A stretch of 32,288 nt of DNA from Clostridia bacterium (lineage in GTDB: Bacteria > Bacillota > Clostridia > UMGS1883 > UMGS1540). The position numbers were made by a program, and so were the translations under genes. Position 1 is the stretch's first letter, and each line of letters starts with the position of its first letter. Shown here in pieces: positions 1 to 7,579 of the stretch. The stretch is from NCBI GenBank assembly GCA_017450025.1, contig JAFSYJ010000035.1, positions 1 to 32,288 on the forward strand. The letters run 5' to 3'. The notes below the pieces were generated by a model, which ran no database searches, was not told where the DNA came from, and saw only the letters and a list, made by a program, of their open reading frames with translations.

Positions 1-104
1 CGGAGTTTGTTTCGTGCAAATTTTTGTCGAGGCAAGGAAAATGCCGCGGGGAATACTTGGTGTATTTACAAGGTATTTGACGAAGTATCGGCATAAATTT
101 GCCA
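1..104. repeat. Intergenic palindromic repeat, 3' of rimI
   Basis: This non-coding stretch has imperfectly self-complementary ends (GCAAATTT near position 17 and AAATTTGC near 94-102) around a core that reads GGAATAC...GTATTT. A similar layout (TCAAGGC, then GGAATAC...GTATTTCAAG, then GACAACGATGAG) occurs inside the inverted-repeat element at 7301-7579. I infer that both belong to one dispersed repeat family. No open reading frame of note is present, and the element may begin before the window. Confidence 0.45.
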
Positions 105-154
105 AAAAAAACCGTAGTTCAAATTAGAGCCATCAGGCTATGTTTATGGGCGGC

Positions 155-568
155 TTAATTTATATTTAAGTTCATTAAAACAGCGTCTTCCGGCGGATTG
201 CGGTAATAATTTTTCCTTTTGCCGCATATCTCAAAGCCAAAGCTTTTATAAAGAGATACAGCCGCAATATTTGATTGCCGAACATCTAAAAAAGCAGTTT
301 TAACGCCGCTTTTTTCTGCGTGGTCAAGCAAAAAACCGAGCAGGCTTTTTCCGTATCCTTGACCGCGCAACTCTTTTTTTACGGCAAAATTCAAAATCTC
401 AAGCTCATCTAAAGTTTGACGCGCAATTATCACGCCCTCGCCCTCCAAAATAAAAACGAGGTCGTGTTCTATACTGCCCAAAATTCCTTGTTCTTCCCAC
501 GGAGTCAAGGTTTTGGCAAGCGTTTCAAAGATAAATTTTGCATCTGAACTATAAGCTTTTCTTATCAT
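155..568 (-). CDS. rimI: GNAT acetyltransferase, RimI-like (ribosomal-protein-alanine N-acetyltransferase)
   Basis: The 137-residue protein is a single GNAT domain, about the normal size for RimI. The acetyl-CoA pyrophosphate-binding motif is visible as RGQGYGKSLL around residues 68-77. It is followed by the typical C-terminal pattern DVRQSNIAAVSLYKSFGF, in which asparagine and tyrosine line the active site. In the RimI family the enzyme acetylates the N-terminal alanine of ribosomal protein S18, although many paralogues have other targets. Its start overlaps the stop of the YwlE-type gene by four bases and the TsaC gene is next upstream, so the three are probably co-transcribed. RimI beside a tRNA t6A gene is a common bacterial arrangement. 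The GNAT assignment is firm; the exact substrate is inferred. Confidence 0.8.
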   Translation of the reverse strand: MIRKAYSSDAKFIFETLAKTLTPWEEQGILGSIEHDLVFILEGEGVIIARQTLDELEILNFAVKKELRGQGYGKSLLGFLLDHAEKSGVKTAFLDVRQSNIAAVSLYKSFGFEICGKRKNYYRNPPEDAVLMNLNIN

Positions 569-984
569 AACTCAATAGCGTCAACGGCTTTTTTGATTTT
601 TTCCGCACATTTTCTGTATTCGTTTATTCCAAGACCGTAGGGGTCGTCTATGCTCCCCTTTATACCTGCATATTCGCAGAGCGTAAACACTTTGTCTTTC
701 GCTTCCGGAACAGCTGTGCAGATAATTCTTTTGTGATTTAGAGTCATAGTCAGGATCAAATCCGCAGTCTCAATTTCCTTTTGTGTCAGTCTTTGTGAGA
801 TATGGCCAGAAATATCATAGCCCATTTCACGCATAACCAGAATACTTTCTTCAGATGCGCCTGCGCCGGTGGACATTATTCCTCTTGAGCAAACCTCAGC
901 AATATCTCCAAATTTAGCTTTAAGCATAGCTTCAGCCATCGGACTTCTGCATGTATTTCCTGTGCAAACGGCAATTATTCGCAT
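565..984 (-). CDS. ywlE: Low-molecular-weight phosphatase, YwlE-type (probable protein arginine phosphatase)
   Basis: The 139-residue protein has the low-molecular-weight phosphatase fold. The P-loop CTGNTCRS covers residues 7-14 (nucleophile Cys7, phosphate-binding Arg13), and the general-acid loop reads DDPYG near residue 114. The residue at P-loop position 11 is Thr. In Bacillus YwlE this Thr selects phospho-arginine, whereas tyrosine phosphatases usually have Ile or Leu there. The sequence therefore favours a protein arginine phosphatase that would reverse McsB-type arginine phosphorylation; no McsB is in this window. A strong AGGAGGT ribosome binding site lies eight bases before the ATG. 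The gene overlaps its neighbours on both sides (10 and 4 bases), indicating one operon with tsaC and rimI. Confidence 0.85.
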   Translation of the reverse strand: MRIIAVCTGNTCRSPMAEAMLKAKFGDIAEVCSRGIMSTGAGASEESILVMREMGYDISGHISQRLTQKEIETADLILTMTLNHKRIICTAVPEAKDKVFTLCEYAGIKGSIDDPYGLGINEYRKCAEKIKKAVDAIEL

Positions 985-1970
985 ATAACCTTACCTCCTG
1001 CAGATTTATAAAGCCTGTTCCGTACCGAATACCCCATGTTGTCTTCTTCAGGTGGAACGGCGAGAATTTTTGTAACGCCCAGTTCATCAAATTTCCTTAA
1101 GTAATAGAACATATGCGCCGCATATTCATAAGAATTTTTACCCGCATCTAAAACAATGCCTTTTTTAAAGTTTTCAGGTGCAACATTGTATGTCAAAATA
1201 CCTGTTTTTTCGTCAGCAAGCCGCTCTGCGATTGAAACCGCATCGCCTTCAATAATATAAACAGGCGCGTCGGGAGCGTAATGCTTGTACTTCATTCCGG
1301 GGCTTTTCGGCGCAGATGCTCCGCTGCCGTATTCTATGTTTCCAAGAACAGGACGCAAATCTTCTATCGTAACAGCACCGGGTCTTAAAACTTGAGGTAC
1401 TTTCACGCTTAAATCAACAACTGTTGATTCTATCCCAAAAAAGGAGTTCCCGCCATCTATTATAATGTCCGCTTTGCCCTTCATATCCGCAATAACATGT
1501 TCAGCAGCCGTAGGGCTTGGCTTGCCCGATAAATTTGCACTCGGCGCGGCAATCGGAATCCCCGTTTCTCTTATAAGCGCAGTTGCAATGGGGTGCGAAG
1601 GGAACCTCACAGCGACCGTATCAAGCCCTGCTGTGACCTCATACGGAACACAGTCCGATTTTGGCAAAATAATTGTGAGAGGACCTCCCCAAAAATGCTT
1701 TGCAAGATTTAATGCAGTTTCCGGGACTTCTTTTACAAGCTTGTATAATTGTTCAAAGTCGCAAATATGCACAATAAGAGGATTGTCGGCAGGTCTGCCC
1801 TTTGCTTTAAAAATATTAAGCACTGCTTCACAGTCGGTATAAATCGCTCCGAGACCGTAAACAGTCTCTGTCGGGAATGCACAAAGACCGCCGTTTCTCA
1901 AAATGCCGGCAGCCTCGAAAAGCTCGTTATCGGTATAATTTTCGGGATCAACTTTAATTATTTTTGTCAT
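975..1970 (-). CDS. ywlC: Threonylcarbamoyl-AMP synthase, TsaC/Sua5 (YwlC) family
   Basis: The enzyme makes threonylcarbamoyl-adenylate from threonine, bicarbonate and ATP, the first step of the tRNA t6A37 modification. The 331-residue protein is the long Sua5 form. An N-terminal YrdC domain (about residues 10-205) contains PTETVYGLG, the KGRP motif and APSANLSGKPSPT, all family signatures. A C-terminal Sua5 domain (about residues 225-331) begins after SPGMKYKHYAP, the conserved linker motif. The start overlaps the end of spoIID by 17 bases and the end overlaps the YwlE gene, so it sits inside a tightly packed operon. B. subtilis also has ywlC close to ywlE. The ribosome binding site before this ATG is weak and distant, consistent with coupling to spoIID translation. 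Confidence 0.93.
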   Translation of the reverse strand: MTKIIKVDPENYTDNELFEAAGILRNGGLCAFPTETVYGLGAIYTDCEAVLNIFKAKGRPADNPLIVHICDFEQLYKLVKEVPETALNLAKHFWGGPLTIILPKSDCVPYEVTAGLDTVAVRFPSHPIATALIRETGIPIAAPSANLSGKPSPTAAEHVIADMKGKADIIIDGGNSFFGIESTVVDLSVKVPQVLRPGAVTIEDLRPVLGNIEYGSGASAPKSPGMKYKHYAPDAPVYIIEGDAVSIAERLADEKTGILTYNVAPENFKKGIVLDAGKNSYEYAAHMFYYLRKFDELGVTKILAVPPEEDNMGYSVRNRLYKSAGGKVICE

Positions 1971-2910
1971 ATTTTTGTATTTCTATTCCTTTGTAATACT
2001 TCTTTAGTATATCCTTGTATGTCATTCCGCTTTCCGCAAAATACTCTGCGCCGTATTGGCTCATACCAACGCCGTGACCTTTGCCCTTTGTGTGAAAAAC
2101 AAAGCTGTCTCCGGCGTCCTCCACGGTAAAATTGGTTGAGGGCAAATTAAATATTTTTCTGACTTCAGTACCCGAAAACACATTGCCGCCCAAATCTATT
2201 GACCGCACAGAGCCTGTATCATTGTAAGCAATGTCTCCGATATACGCTTCGCAGTCGTTGCCTGTTGCTTCGGCAATTTTGGATTTAAATGCTGCCTTAG
2301 AAACTGTGATTTCCGAGTAAAAATTCGGGGAGTTTAAATCACCGGGGCTGTCAACGCTGACAAGATACGGAACATCGCCGCCCCATACATCACGCGCGTT
2401 TTCGGTTTTGCCGCTGCCGGTAGAATGAAAAACCGCCTCAATAGGCTCGCCGTTATATACAGCTATTTCCCCTGCTGTTTGCGCTATGCAATCCCTGATT
2501 TTGTCGCTGTACTTGGCAATCCAATCATCGCCAAACTTTGATTTTATCTCGGTTTCAGAGAGGTAAGCCTTGCAATGAGTAGGATCGGTGCAAACATCGG
2601 CGTCAGGATGGTCGGCGTCTTTGTTTTGCATTTTATTCATTATATAGGTGCGTGCTGCAACTGCTTGTGCCTTAAGAGCTTCAGGATGGAACGATGCAGG
2701 CATTTCTGCTGCCAGCACGCCGAAAAGATAGTCCTCAATATTAAATTTTTCTATATCAGAGCCGTTTTTTACGGTAATTTCTATGTCCGTTTTTTCATTT
2801 TTTGCTTGATTTTGTGTGCTTTTTTGCGGATTTGAAATGATTATTACCGCTCCCGGCAGGATAATTACAACACAAAAAACAAACAAAATCAAAACAAGAA
2901 ATTTTCTCAT
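1954..2910 (-). CDS. spoIID: Stage II sporulation protein D (SpoIID/LytB family lytic transglycosylase)
   Basis: SpoIID is a peptidoglycan lytic transglycosylase that works with SpoIIM and SpoIIP during engulfment of the forespore. The 318-residue protein starts with one membrane segment (about residues 4-26), which anchors it with its domain outside the membrane. The SpoIID core is clear: GVLAAEMPASFHPEALKAQA around residues 64-83 carries the glutamates among which the family's catalytic residue lies. FHSTGSGKTE and GKGHGVGMSQYGA follow in the C-terminal half. Length matches the family. The gene lies downstream of a class A PBP and overlaps ywlC. Its ribosome binding site GGGAGG is seven bases from the ATG but falls inside a long hairpin, described separately. 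Confidence 0.93.
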   Translation of the reverse strand: MRKFLVLILFVFCVVIILPGAVIIISNPQKSTQNQAKNEKTDIEITVKNGSDIEKFNIEDYLFGVLAAEMPASFHPEALKAQAVAARTYIMNKMQNKDADHPDADVCTDPTHCKAYLSETEIKSKFGDDWIAKYSDKIRDCIAQTAGEIAVYNGEPIEAVFHSTGSGKTENARDVWGGDVPYLVSVDSPGDLNSPNFYSEITVSKAAFKSKIAEATGNDCEAYIGDIAYNDTGSVRSIDLGGNVFSGTEVRKIFNLPSTNFTVEDAGDSFVFHTKGKGHGVGMSQYGAEYFAESGMTYKDILKKYYKGIEIQKYDKNN

Positions 2911-2912
2911 AG

Positions 2913-2952
2913 GTTTGTCCCTCCCATATAAAAATATATGAGAGAGACAAGC
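2913..2952 (-). promoter_or_regulatory. Hairpin covering the spoIID ribosome binding site
   Basis: On the minus strand the arms 2952-2935 and 2930-2913 can form about 17 of 18 base pairs (two G-U pairs, one mismatch) around a four-base UUUU loop. The 3' arm contains the spoIID Shine-Dalgarno GGGAGGGA (2925-2918), so folding would hide it. The hairpin begins three bases after the stop of the upstream PBP gene. There is no U-tract, which argues against a terminator. Translational coupling or control of spoIID is inferred. Confidence 0.65.
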
Positions 2953-2955
2953 TTG

Positions 2956-5436
2956 TTATTCTATTAAAATTTCAACATCGGGAGATGCAGACGGCTGGCT
3001 GCTCTTTTGCGGTGGCTGCGAAGCAGAGGGCTGTCCCAACGAAGAGCTGTGACTACCTGTCGCCGTTCCGCTTGAAGGAGCAGCTTCGTCGTCGTTATGA
3101 CTGCCCGAAGTACTGCCATGAGCCAGATTGCAGGTTCCCGACGGCTTTTCGGAGCCTGTTACAGTCTTTGTTCTTGGGCAATTAGGACCTGCAAGAAGTC
3201 CGGAGTCAAGACAAATACTGTATGAGGATTCTGAAGAATACGAATGCTTTGAGCAATATTTTTTAGTGATATAGCCGTCTTTTTCGGAATGGAACGCATC
3301 TGCCTCACCGAGAGCCGAAACGCGCCTCTTTTCACCGCATCCCGAGTGATACCTTTCGCCCGACGAATAGCACAGGAAGTATTCCTTATGAGCGGTACAG
3401 GTCTCCGTTGGAGCTCCGCCGTGTGGAAATTCAACATATTCAACCTGAGACCCTCTTATATCAAGGGCGCAAAGACTTGTTGCGAGCTTGCCGCTTACTT
3501 TACAAATTCTTATCTTGCCGCTTTTGTATTCGTGCTTTTCAAATGTTTTGGGAGGTAAGCCTTCGTGAACCTTGTCCATTACCCTTTTCCATATAATAAG
3601 AGCGGGGTTTTGCGCCATACCTGTAAGAACCTTTGGTGAGTCGTATCCAACCCATACAGCGCCGACATAGTAAGGAGTAAATCCGACAAACCACCTGTCT
3701 TTGTTTTCGTCAGTTGTGCCTGTTTTTCCTGCTGTGTCTATGCCGGAGATTGCCGCGCCTGCGCCTGTGCCATAAGAAACGACATTTTTAAGCATCTCGG
3801 TCATAGTATCTGCGGTATCAGCCATCATTGCTTGGTGGTCTTCGCCTTCGCCCTCCATTATGGTATTACCGTCATAATCGCATACTTTGACATAAGTTGT
3901 GAGCTTTTTATAAATACCGCTGTTCGGAAACGCGCCGTATGCGCCTGCCATTTCCATAACCGACACACCCTCGGTCAAGCCGCCCAAAGCAAGACAGCTG
4001 TAAGCCTTGTCGCTGTAGATTTTACCGTCAATTTCCTTTTTTTCAACAAGTGAGGTTATACCAAAATTGTTTTTGAGGAAGTCAAACGATGTGTCTATGG
4101 AAACATTTTGCAGAATTTTGATTGCGGGTATATTAAGCGACCGTGTAATAGCTTCTTTAACTGTTACAGCGCCCGAAAAACTGTTGTTGGAGTTTTTGGG
4201 AGACCAGTCGTCAATATTTATCGGTTCGTCAATCACGACAGAAGACGGAGTGACAATACCGTATTCAACAGCCGGTGCATATACGGAAAGCGGTTTAATA
4301 GACGAACCGGGCTGACGGTGAGTTTGCGTTGCGCGGTTTAATGTCATACGGCTGCTAATATCACCTCTGCCGCCGCTCATACCTATAATATAGCCCTTAT
4401 ACGGGTCTGTTACGACAATAGCGGACTGCAAAAGGTCGTCGCCGTAGCTTGCAGGGAAGTTTGACGGGTCGCTGAACACGCTTTCAATCGCGTTCTGAAC
4501 CTTTAAATCCACGCTTGCATAAATCTTAAGCCCTCCGCTGTAAAGCATTTTAAGCGCGACTTGCTTTTGATACCCGTTTGCCTGCAAATCTTCAAGAACT
4601 TCTTTTATAACGGTATCGGCAAAATATGTTTTTGTGGAATGCATATCCTCTGTCATATCTTCCTTACAAAAAACAAGTTCTTCGGCAAGAGCCTCGTCGT
4701 ATCTGTCCTTTGTTATGTAGCCGAGCTCCAGCATTTTGGAAAGTACAATCTTTTGCTTGTTTTTGTTGTTTTCTGGATTTGAAATCGGGTCGAACTTTGT
4801 GGGAAACTGCGTGATACCTGCAATTGATGCGGTTTCCGCAAGAGACAGCTCGCCAACATCTTTGTTAAAATATCTGCGTGATGCCGCCTGAATACCGTTA
4901 CATTGACGGCTTAAATAAATAGTGTTAAGATAAAATTCAAGAATTTCTTCTTTTGAATATTTCTGTTCAAGGCGGACAGCTCTGTAAATTTCCTGAATTT
5001 TTCTTTTCAGCTTGACCTCGTCTTCACCCGACAGGTTTTTAACAAGCTGTTGGGTAATTGTACTTGCGCCGTAAGCCTCGCTGCCGTTTGAAATAAAATC
5101 GGCAGTTGCGCCTATAAGACGCTTCATATCAAACCCTTCGTGTGAGAAAAACCTTTCGTCTTCAATAGCGACAAAGGCGTTTATCATATCCTTGGGGATT
5201 TTATTGTAATCAACCCATATTCTGTTTTCTTCATCAAAAATTCTGTCAAATTCGACATATTCACCGGCATCTTCGTCCCACGCATAGATAAAAGAAGTCT
5301 TGTCCATTTTAAGAACATCAAGCGTTATATCGTCGGCTTCCTTCGCGATCGCGCATACAAAAACAGTACCTACCGCGGCAATAACGGCAAGCAAAATTGC
5401 AACAAATAAAAGTAAGTGTTTTGAATTTTTACGCAT
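2956..5436 (-). CDS. Class A penicillin-binding protein (PBP1A-like transglycosylase/transpeptidase)
   Basis: This bifunctional enzyme polymerises lipid II and cross-links peptidoglycan at the outer face of the membrane. The 826 residues are ordered as follows. A short cytoplasmic start and one membrane segment (about 8-31) come first. A GT51 transglycosylase domain follows, with catalytic Glu92 in EDERFFSHEG. The transpeptidase domain has SSIK at 378-381 (active Ser378), SLN at 433-435 and KTG at 571-573. After about residue 650 comes a cysteine-rich extension (roughly ten Cys), then a Ser/Pro/His-rich low-complexity tail, both seen in clostridial PBPs. The next gene downstream is spoIID, 45 bases away. 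Divergent spacing to the BofC-like gene places its promoter in 5437-5564, but I could not fix one confidently. Which PBP1 paralogue it is remains open. Confidence 0.93.
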   Translation of the reverse strand: MRKNSKHLLLFVAILLAVIAAVGTVFVCAIAKEADDITLDVLKMDKTSFIYAWDEDAGEYVEFDRIFDEENRIWVDYNKIPKDMINAFVAIEDERFFSHEGFDMKRLIGATADFISNGSEAYGASTITQQLVKNLSGEDEVKLKRKIQEIYRAVRLEQKYSKEEILEFYLNTIYLSRQCNGIQAASRRYFNKDVGELSLAETASIAGITQFPTKFDPISNPENNKNKQKIVLSKMLELGYITKDRYDEALAEELVFCKEDMTEDMHSTKTYFADTVIKEVLEDLQANGYQKQVALKMLYSGGLKIYASVDLKVQNAIESVFSDPSNFPASYGDDLLQSAIVVTDPYKGYIIGMSGGRGDISSRMTLNRATQTHRQPGSSIKPLSVYAPAVEYGIVTPSSVVIDEPINIDDWSPKNSNNSFSGAVTVKEAITRSLNIPAIKILQNVSIDTSFDFLKNNFGITSLVEKKEIDGKIYSDKAYSCLALGGLTEGVSVMEMAGAYGAFPNSGIYKKLTTYVKVCDYDGNTIMEGEGEDHQAMMADTADTMTEMLKNVVSYGTGAGAAISGIDTAGKTGTTDENKDRWFVGFTPYYVGAVWVGYDSPKVLTGMAQNPALIIWKRVMDKVHEGLPPKTFEKHEYKSGKIRICKVSGKLATSLCALDIRGSQVEYVEFPHGGAPTETCTAHKEYFLCYSSGERYHSGCGEKRRVSALGEADAFHSEKDGYITKKYCSKHSYSSESSYSICLDSGLLAGPNCPRTKTVTGSEKPSGTCNLAHGSTSGSHNDDEAAPSSGTATGSHSSSLGQPSASQPPQKSSQPSASPDVEILIE

Positions 5437-5495
5437 AGCGGTTACCTCTGAACATAATATTCTAACCTAAGTATACATCATAAAAATTAAGAAAG

Positions 5496-5523
5496 TGTTA
5501 CAAAGATATTTATTTCGTATAAT
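5496..5523 (+). promoter_or_regulatory. Possible sigma-A promoter for the BofC-like gene
   Basis: A perfect TATAAT at 5518-5523 lies 16 bases after a weak -35-like TGTTAC (5496-5501). It sits about 40 bases upstream of the small plus-strand gene. The -35 is poor, so the call rests mainly on the -10. Confidence 0.4.
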
Positions 5524-5564
5524 TTTTGAAAATTTTGGGGAAAATACAGATGAGGTGAATTTTA

Positions 5565-5966
5565 ATGACAAAAAAAGGTTGGAGTATTGTTCTTTTATTT
5601 TTTTTGGCGCTGTCGGGAGGAATAGGTGTCGGCTACTTTACATCGGGCGGAACGGAGGATTCGGACATCATAGCCGCAGAGGAATACGGCGAGCAGGACT
5701 ACGGAAATAAATATGAAGACTTTGTAATACCGAAGGAAGAAAACAAAGAAGTTTCTTCTGCAGGAAAAGAAAAATATATGATTTCGCTGTCAGACAACAG
5801 GCTTTTTATTTATAAAATATCGGAAGACGGCTCAATGGAAATAATTGAGGATAAAGAGGTTGACACTGCTTCCTTGAACAGTGATGATTACGGAACGCTT
5901 TTTAAAGGCATAATTTTTGACACTCTGACGGAAGCGCGCGAGATTTTGGAGGATTATGTCAACTGA
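5565..5966 (+). CDS. Membrane-anchored protein with BofC C-terminal-like domain
   Basis: The 133-residue protein has one N-terminal membrane segment (about residues 5-27), then a charged linker, then a C-terminal stretch from about residue 70. That stretch reads like the BofC C-terminal domain: KYMISLSDNRLFIYK, then a conserved pattern of an acidic strand, a short helix and TLTEAREILEDY at the end. In Bacillus, BofC is secreted across the inner forespore membrane and restrains the SpoIVB protease in sigma-K control. Here only the C-terminal domain is present, without the BofC N-terminal domain, so the role may differ. The start has an AGGTGA ribosome binding site six to eight bases before ATG. 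The 3' end overlaps murA convergently by 13 bases. Confidence 0.6.
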   Translation: MTKKGWSIVLLFFLALSGGIGVGYFTSGGTEDSDIIAAEEYGEQDYGNKYEDFVIPKEENKEVSSAGKEKYMISLSDNRLFIYKISEDGSMEIIEDKEVDTASLNSDDYGTLFKGIIFDTLTEAREILEDYVN

Positions 5967-7201
5967 ATATCCGCACCGAGAGATGTGAGCTTACCTGCAA
6001 AGTCCTCGTAGCCTCGTTCAACATATTCCGTTCCCGAAACGCTTGTGACGCCGTCGGCGCAAAGCCCCGCAAGACAAAGAGCCGCGCCTGCGCGCAAATC
6101 GGTGGCTCTGACCTCCGCGCCCGTAAGGCTTGTGCCGTCTATGACCGCCGTTCTGCCGTCGAGCTTTATTTTTGCGCCCATTCTCTGAAGCTCGCCAATG
6201 TGCATAAAGCGGTTTTCAAAAACTGTTTCGGTTATTATGCTTGTGCCTGAAACCGTTGACATAAGAGCGCAGAGCTGCGCCTGCATATCTGTCGGAAAGC
6301 CCGGAAAAGGCAAGGTTTTTATATCGCAGGAGTGGAGCGGATTTTCACAGGAGACGGTAACGCTGCTGCCGCCTTCTTCTGCTTTTATGCCGATCTCGCG
6401 CAGTTTTGCGCTTAAAGGCTTCAAATGGTCGCAGACCACATTTTCAAGCCGCACCTTTCCGCCTGTTATTGCGGCGGCTATCATAAATGTCCCTGCTTCT
6501 ATTCTGTCGGGGATTATTGTGTAATTTCCGCCCAAAAGCGATTTAACGCCGCTTATTTTTATGCTGTCTGTACCTGCACCTGTTATTTCGGCTCCCATAA
6601 GGTTCAAAAAGTTTGCAAGATCTACTATTTCAGGTTCAACGGCGGAATTTGCAATTACAGTTTGTCCGTCGGCAAGACACGCTGCCATCATTATATTTTC
6701 CGTTGCGCCGACGCTCGGAAAGTCGAGATATATATTTGCTCCGTGCAGTCTTTTTGCCTTGACCTCGGCGTAGCCGTGTTCAAGCGAGACATCTGCGCCG
6801 AGAGCCGCAAAGCCCTTTAAATGCAAATCAACAGGGCGCGAGCCAATAGGACAGCCCCCCGGCAGGGGGATTTTGGTATAACCGTACTTGGCTATAAGCG
6901 GGCCCATAACAAGAAACGACGCGCGCAGTTTGTTTGCTGTTTCATAAGGAGCAGAAAAGTCATTTATATTGCCGCAAAAAAATTCATACGAATTTTTATG
7001 TAGCTGTTTTACGCTGCCGCCAAGGTGATTTATTATATCAATCATATTTGAAACATCACGCAAATCGGGAATATCGTCCAAAACACAAACCCCGTCCGAC
7101 AAAAGTGCCGCTGCCATTATCGGCAGTGCCGCATTTTTCGCGCCGCTTATACGCACCGTTCCGTGAAGTGCGCCGTTGTTTTTAACAATGTACTTGCTCA
7201 T
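5954..7201 (-). CDS. murA: UDP-N-acetylglucosamine 1-carboxyvinyltransferase MurA
   Basis: MurA transfers enolpyruvate from PEP to UDP-GlcNAc, the first committed step of peptidoglycan synthesis in the cytoplasm. The start chosen is the ATG at 7201, not an upstream one at 7219, because an AGAGGA ribosome binding site is correctly spaced only for 7201 and the protein then begins MSKYIVKNNG as in the family. This gives 415 residues, slightly under the usual 417-435. The active-site cysteine is Cys117 in LPGGCPIGSRPVD (Cys115 of E. coli), so it should be fosfomycin-sensitive. The early motif GAKNAALPIMAA carries the PEP-binding lysine. Firmicutes often have two MurA paralogues; closeness to spoIID resembles Bacillus murAA. 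A terminator-like hairpin lies directly upstream. Confidence 0.96.
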   Translation of the reverse strand: MSKYIVKNNGALHGTVRISGAKNAALPIMAAALLSDGVCVLDDIPDLRDVSNMIDIINHLGGSVKQLHKNSYEFFCGNINDFSAPYETANKLRASFLVMGPLIAKYGYTKIPLPGGCPIGSRPVDLHLKGFAALGADVSLEHGYAEVKAKRLHGANIYLDFPSVGATENIMMAACLADGQTVIANSAVEPEIVDLANFLNLMGAEITGAGTDSIKISGVKSLLGGNYTIIPDRIEAGTFMIAAAITGGKVRLENVVCDHLKPLSAKLREIGIKAEEGGSSVTVSCENPLHSCDIKTLPFPGFPTDMQAQLCALMSTVSGTSIITETVFENRFMHIGELQRMGAKIKLDGRTAVIDGTSLTGAEVRATDLRAGAALCLAGLCADGVTSVSGTEYVERGYEDFAGKLTSLGADIQLT

Positions 7202-7221
7202 TATTATATATCCTCTCATTA

Positions 7222-7269
7222 AAAAATGCTTTTGGGTTACAATATTATCATAACCTCAAAAGCATTTTT
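7222..7269 (-). terminator. Terminator-like hairpin just upstream of murA
   Basis: Arms 7269-7251 and 7239-7222 pair over about 18 bases with one bulge, and on the minus strand the second arm ends in a run of U. It would end transcripts coming from the fusion gene upstream. However, it lies only about 20 bases before the murA start, leaving no room for a murA promoter after it. It may therefore act as an attenuator in a murA leader. Confidence 0.55.
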
Positions 7270-7300
7270 CAATACAAGTTTATTTTAACAAAAATTTTAG

Positions 7301-7579
7301 TTAAGCAGTTGCGTTAATATCCGAACCCGTTTTGGGTGCGTGTTTTTACGCCACTGCTTTGTTATAATACTCGCAAATGCGTCAGCATTCGCTCCGTTTT
7401 TGCCTCGCATTGACGCAAAAACACAGCTCCTAAAATTCTTTGAACCTAAAGCAAGTTAAAATGGTTATTTATCAAGGCGGCAGGTCGCAGGAATACTTTC
7501 GTATTTCAAGACCGACAACGATGAGAAATGGCTATTTTACTTGCTTTAGGCGAGTTCGGATACTAACGCAACTGCTTAA
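7301..7579. mobile_element. MITE-like element with 29-bp terminal inverted repeats
   Basis: The ends 7301-7329 and 7551-7579 are inverted copies matching at 27 of 29 positions. Inside is a second inverted pair (7445-7470 with 7526-7550, sharing CCTAAAGCAAGT at the ends), and inside that a small GAATAC/GTATTTC hairpin. A further GTGTTTTTACGC-type inverted pair lies in the left half. There is no transposase reading frame, so this fits a non-autonomous miniature element or a structured intergenic repeat. The right end covers the stop codon of the isomerase-ligase gene (7576-7578). No clear target-site duplication was found. Confidence 0.75.

Noticed and set aside
1465..2129. Overlapping plus-strand frames across the ywlC/spoIID region
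   Set aside because: Antisense to two well-recognised genes and without start signals.
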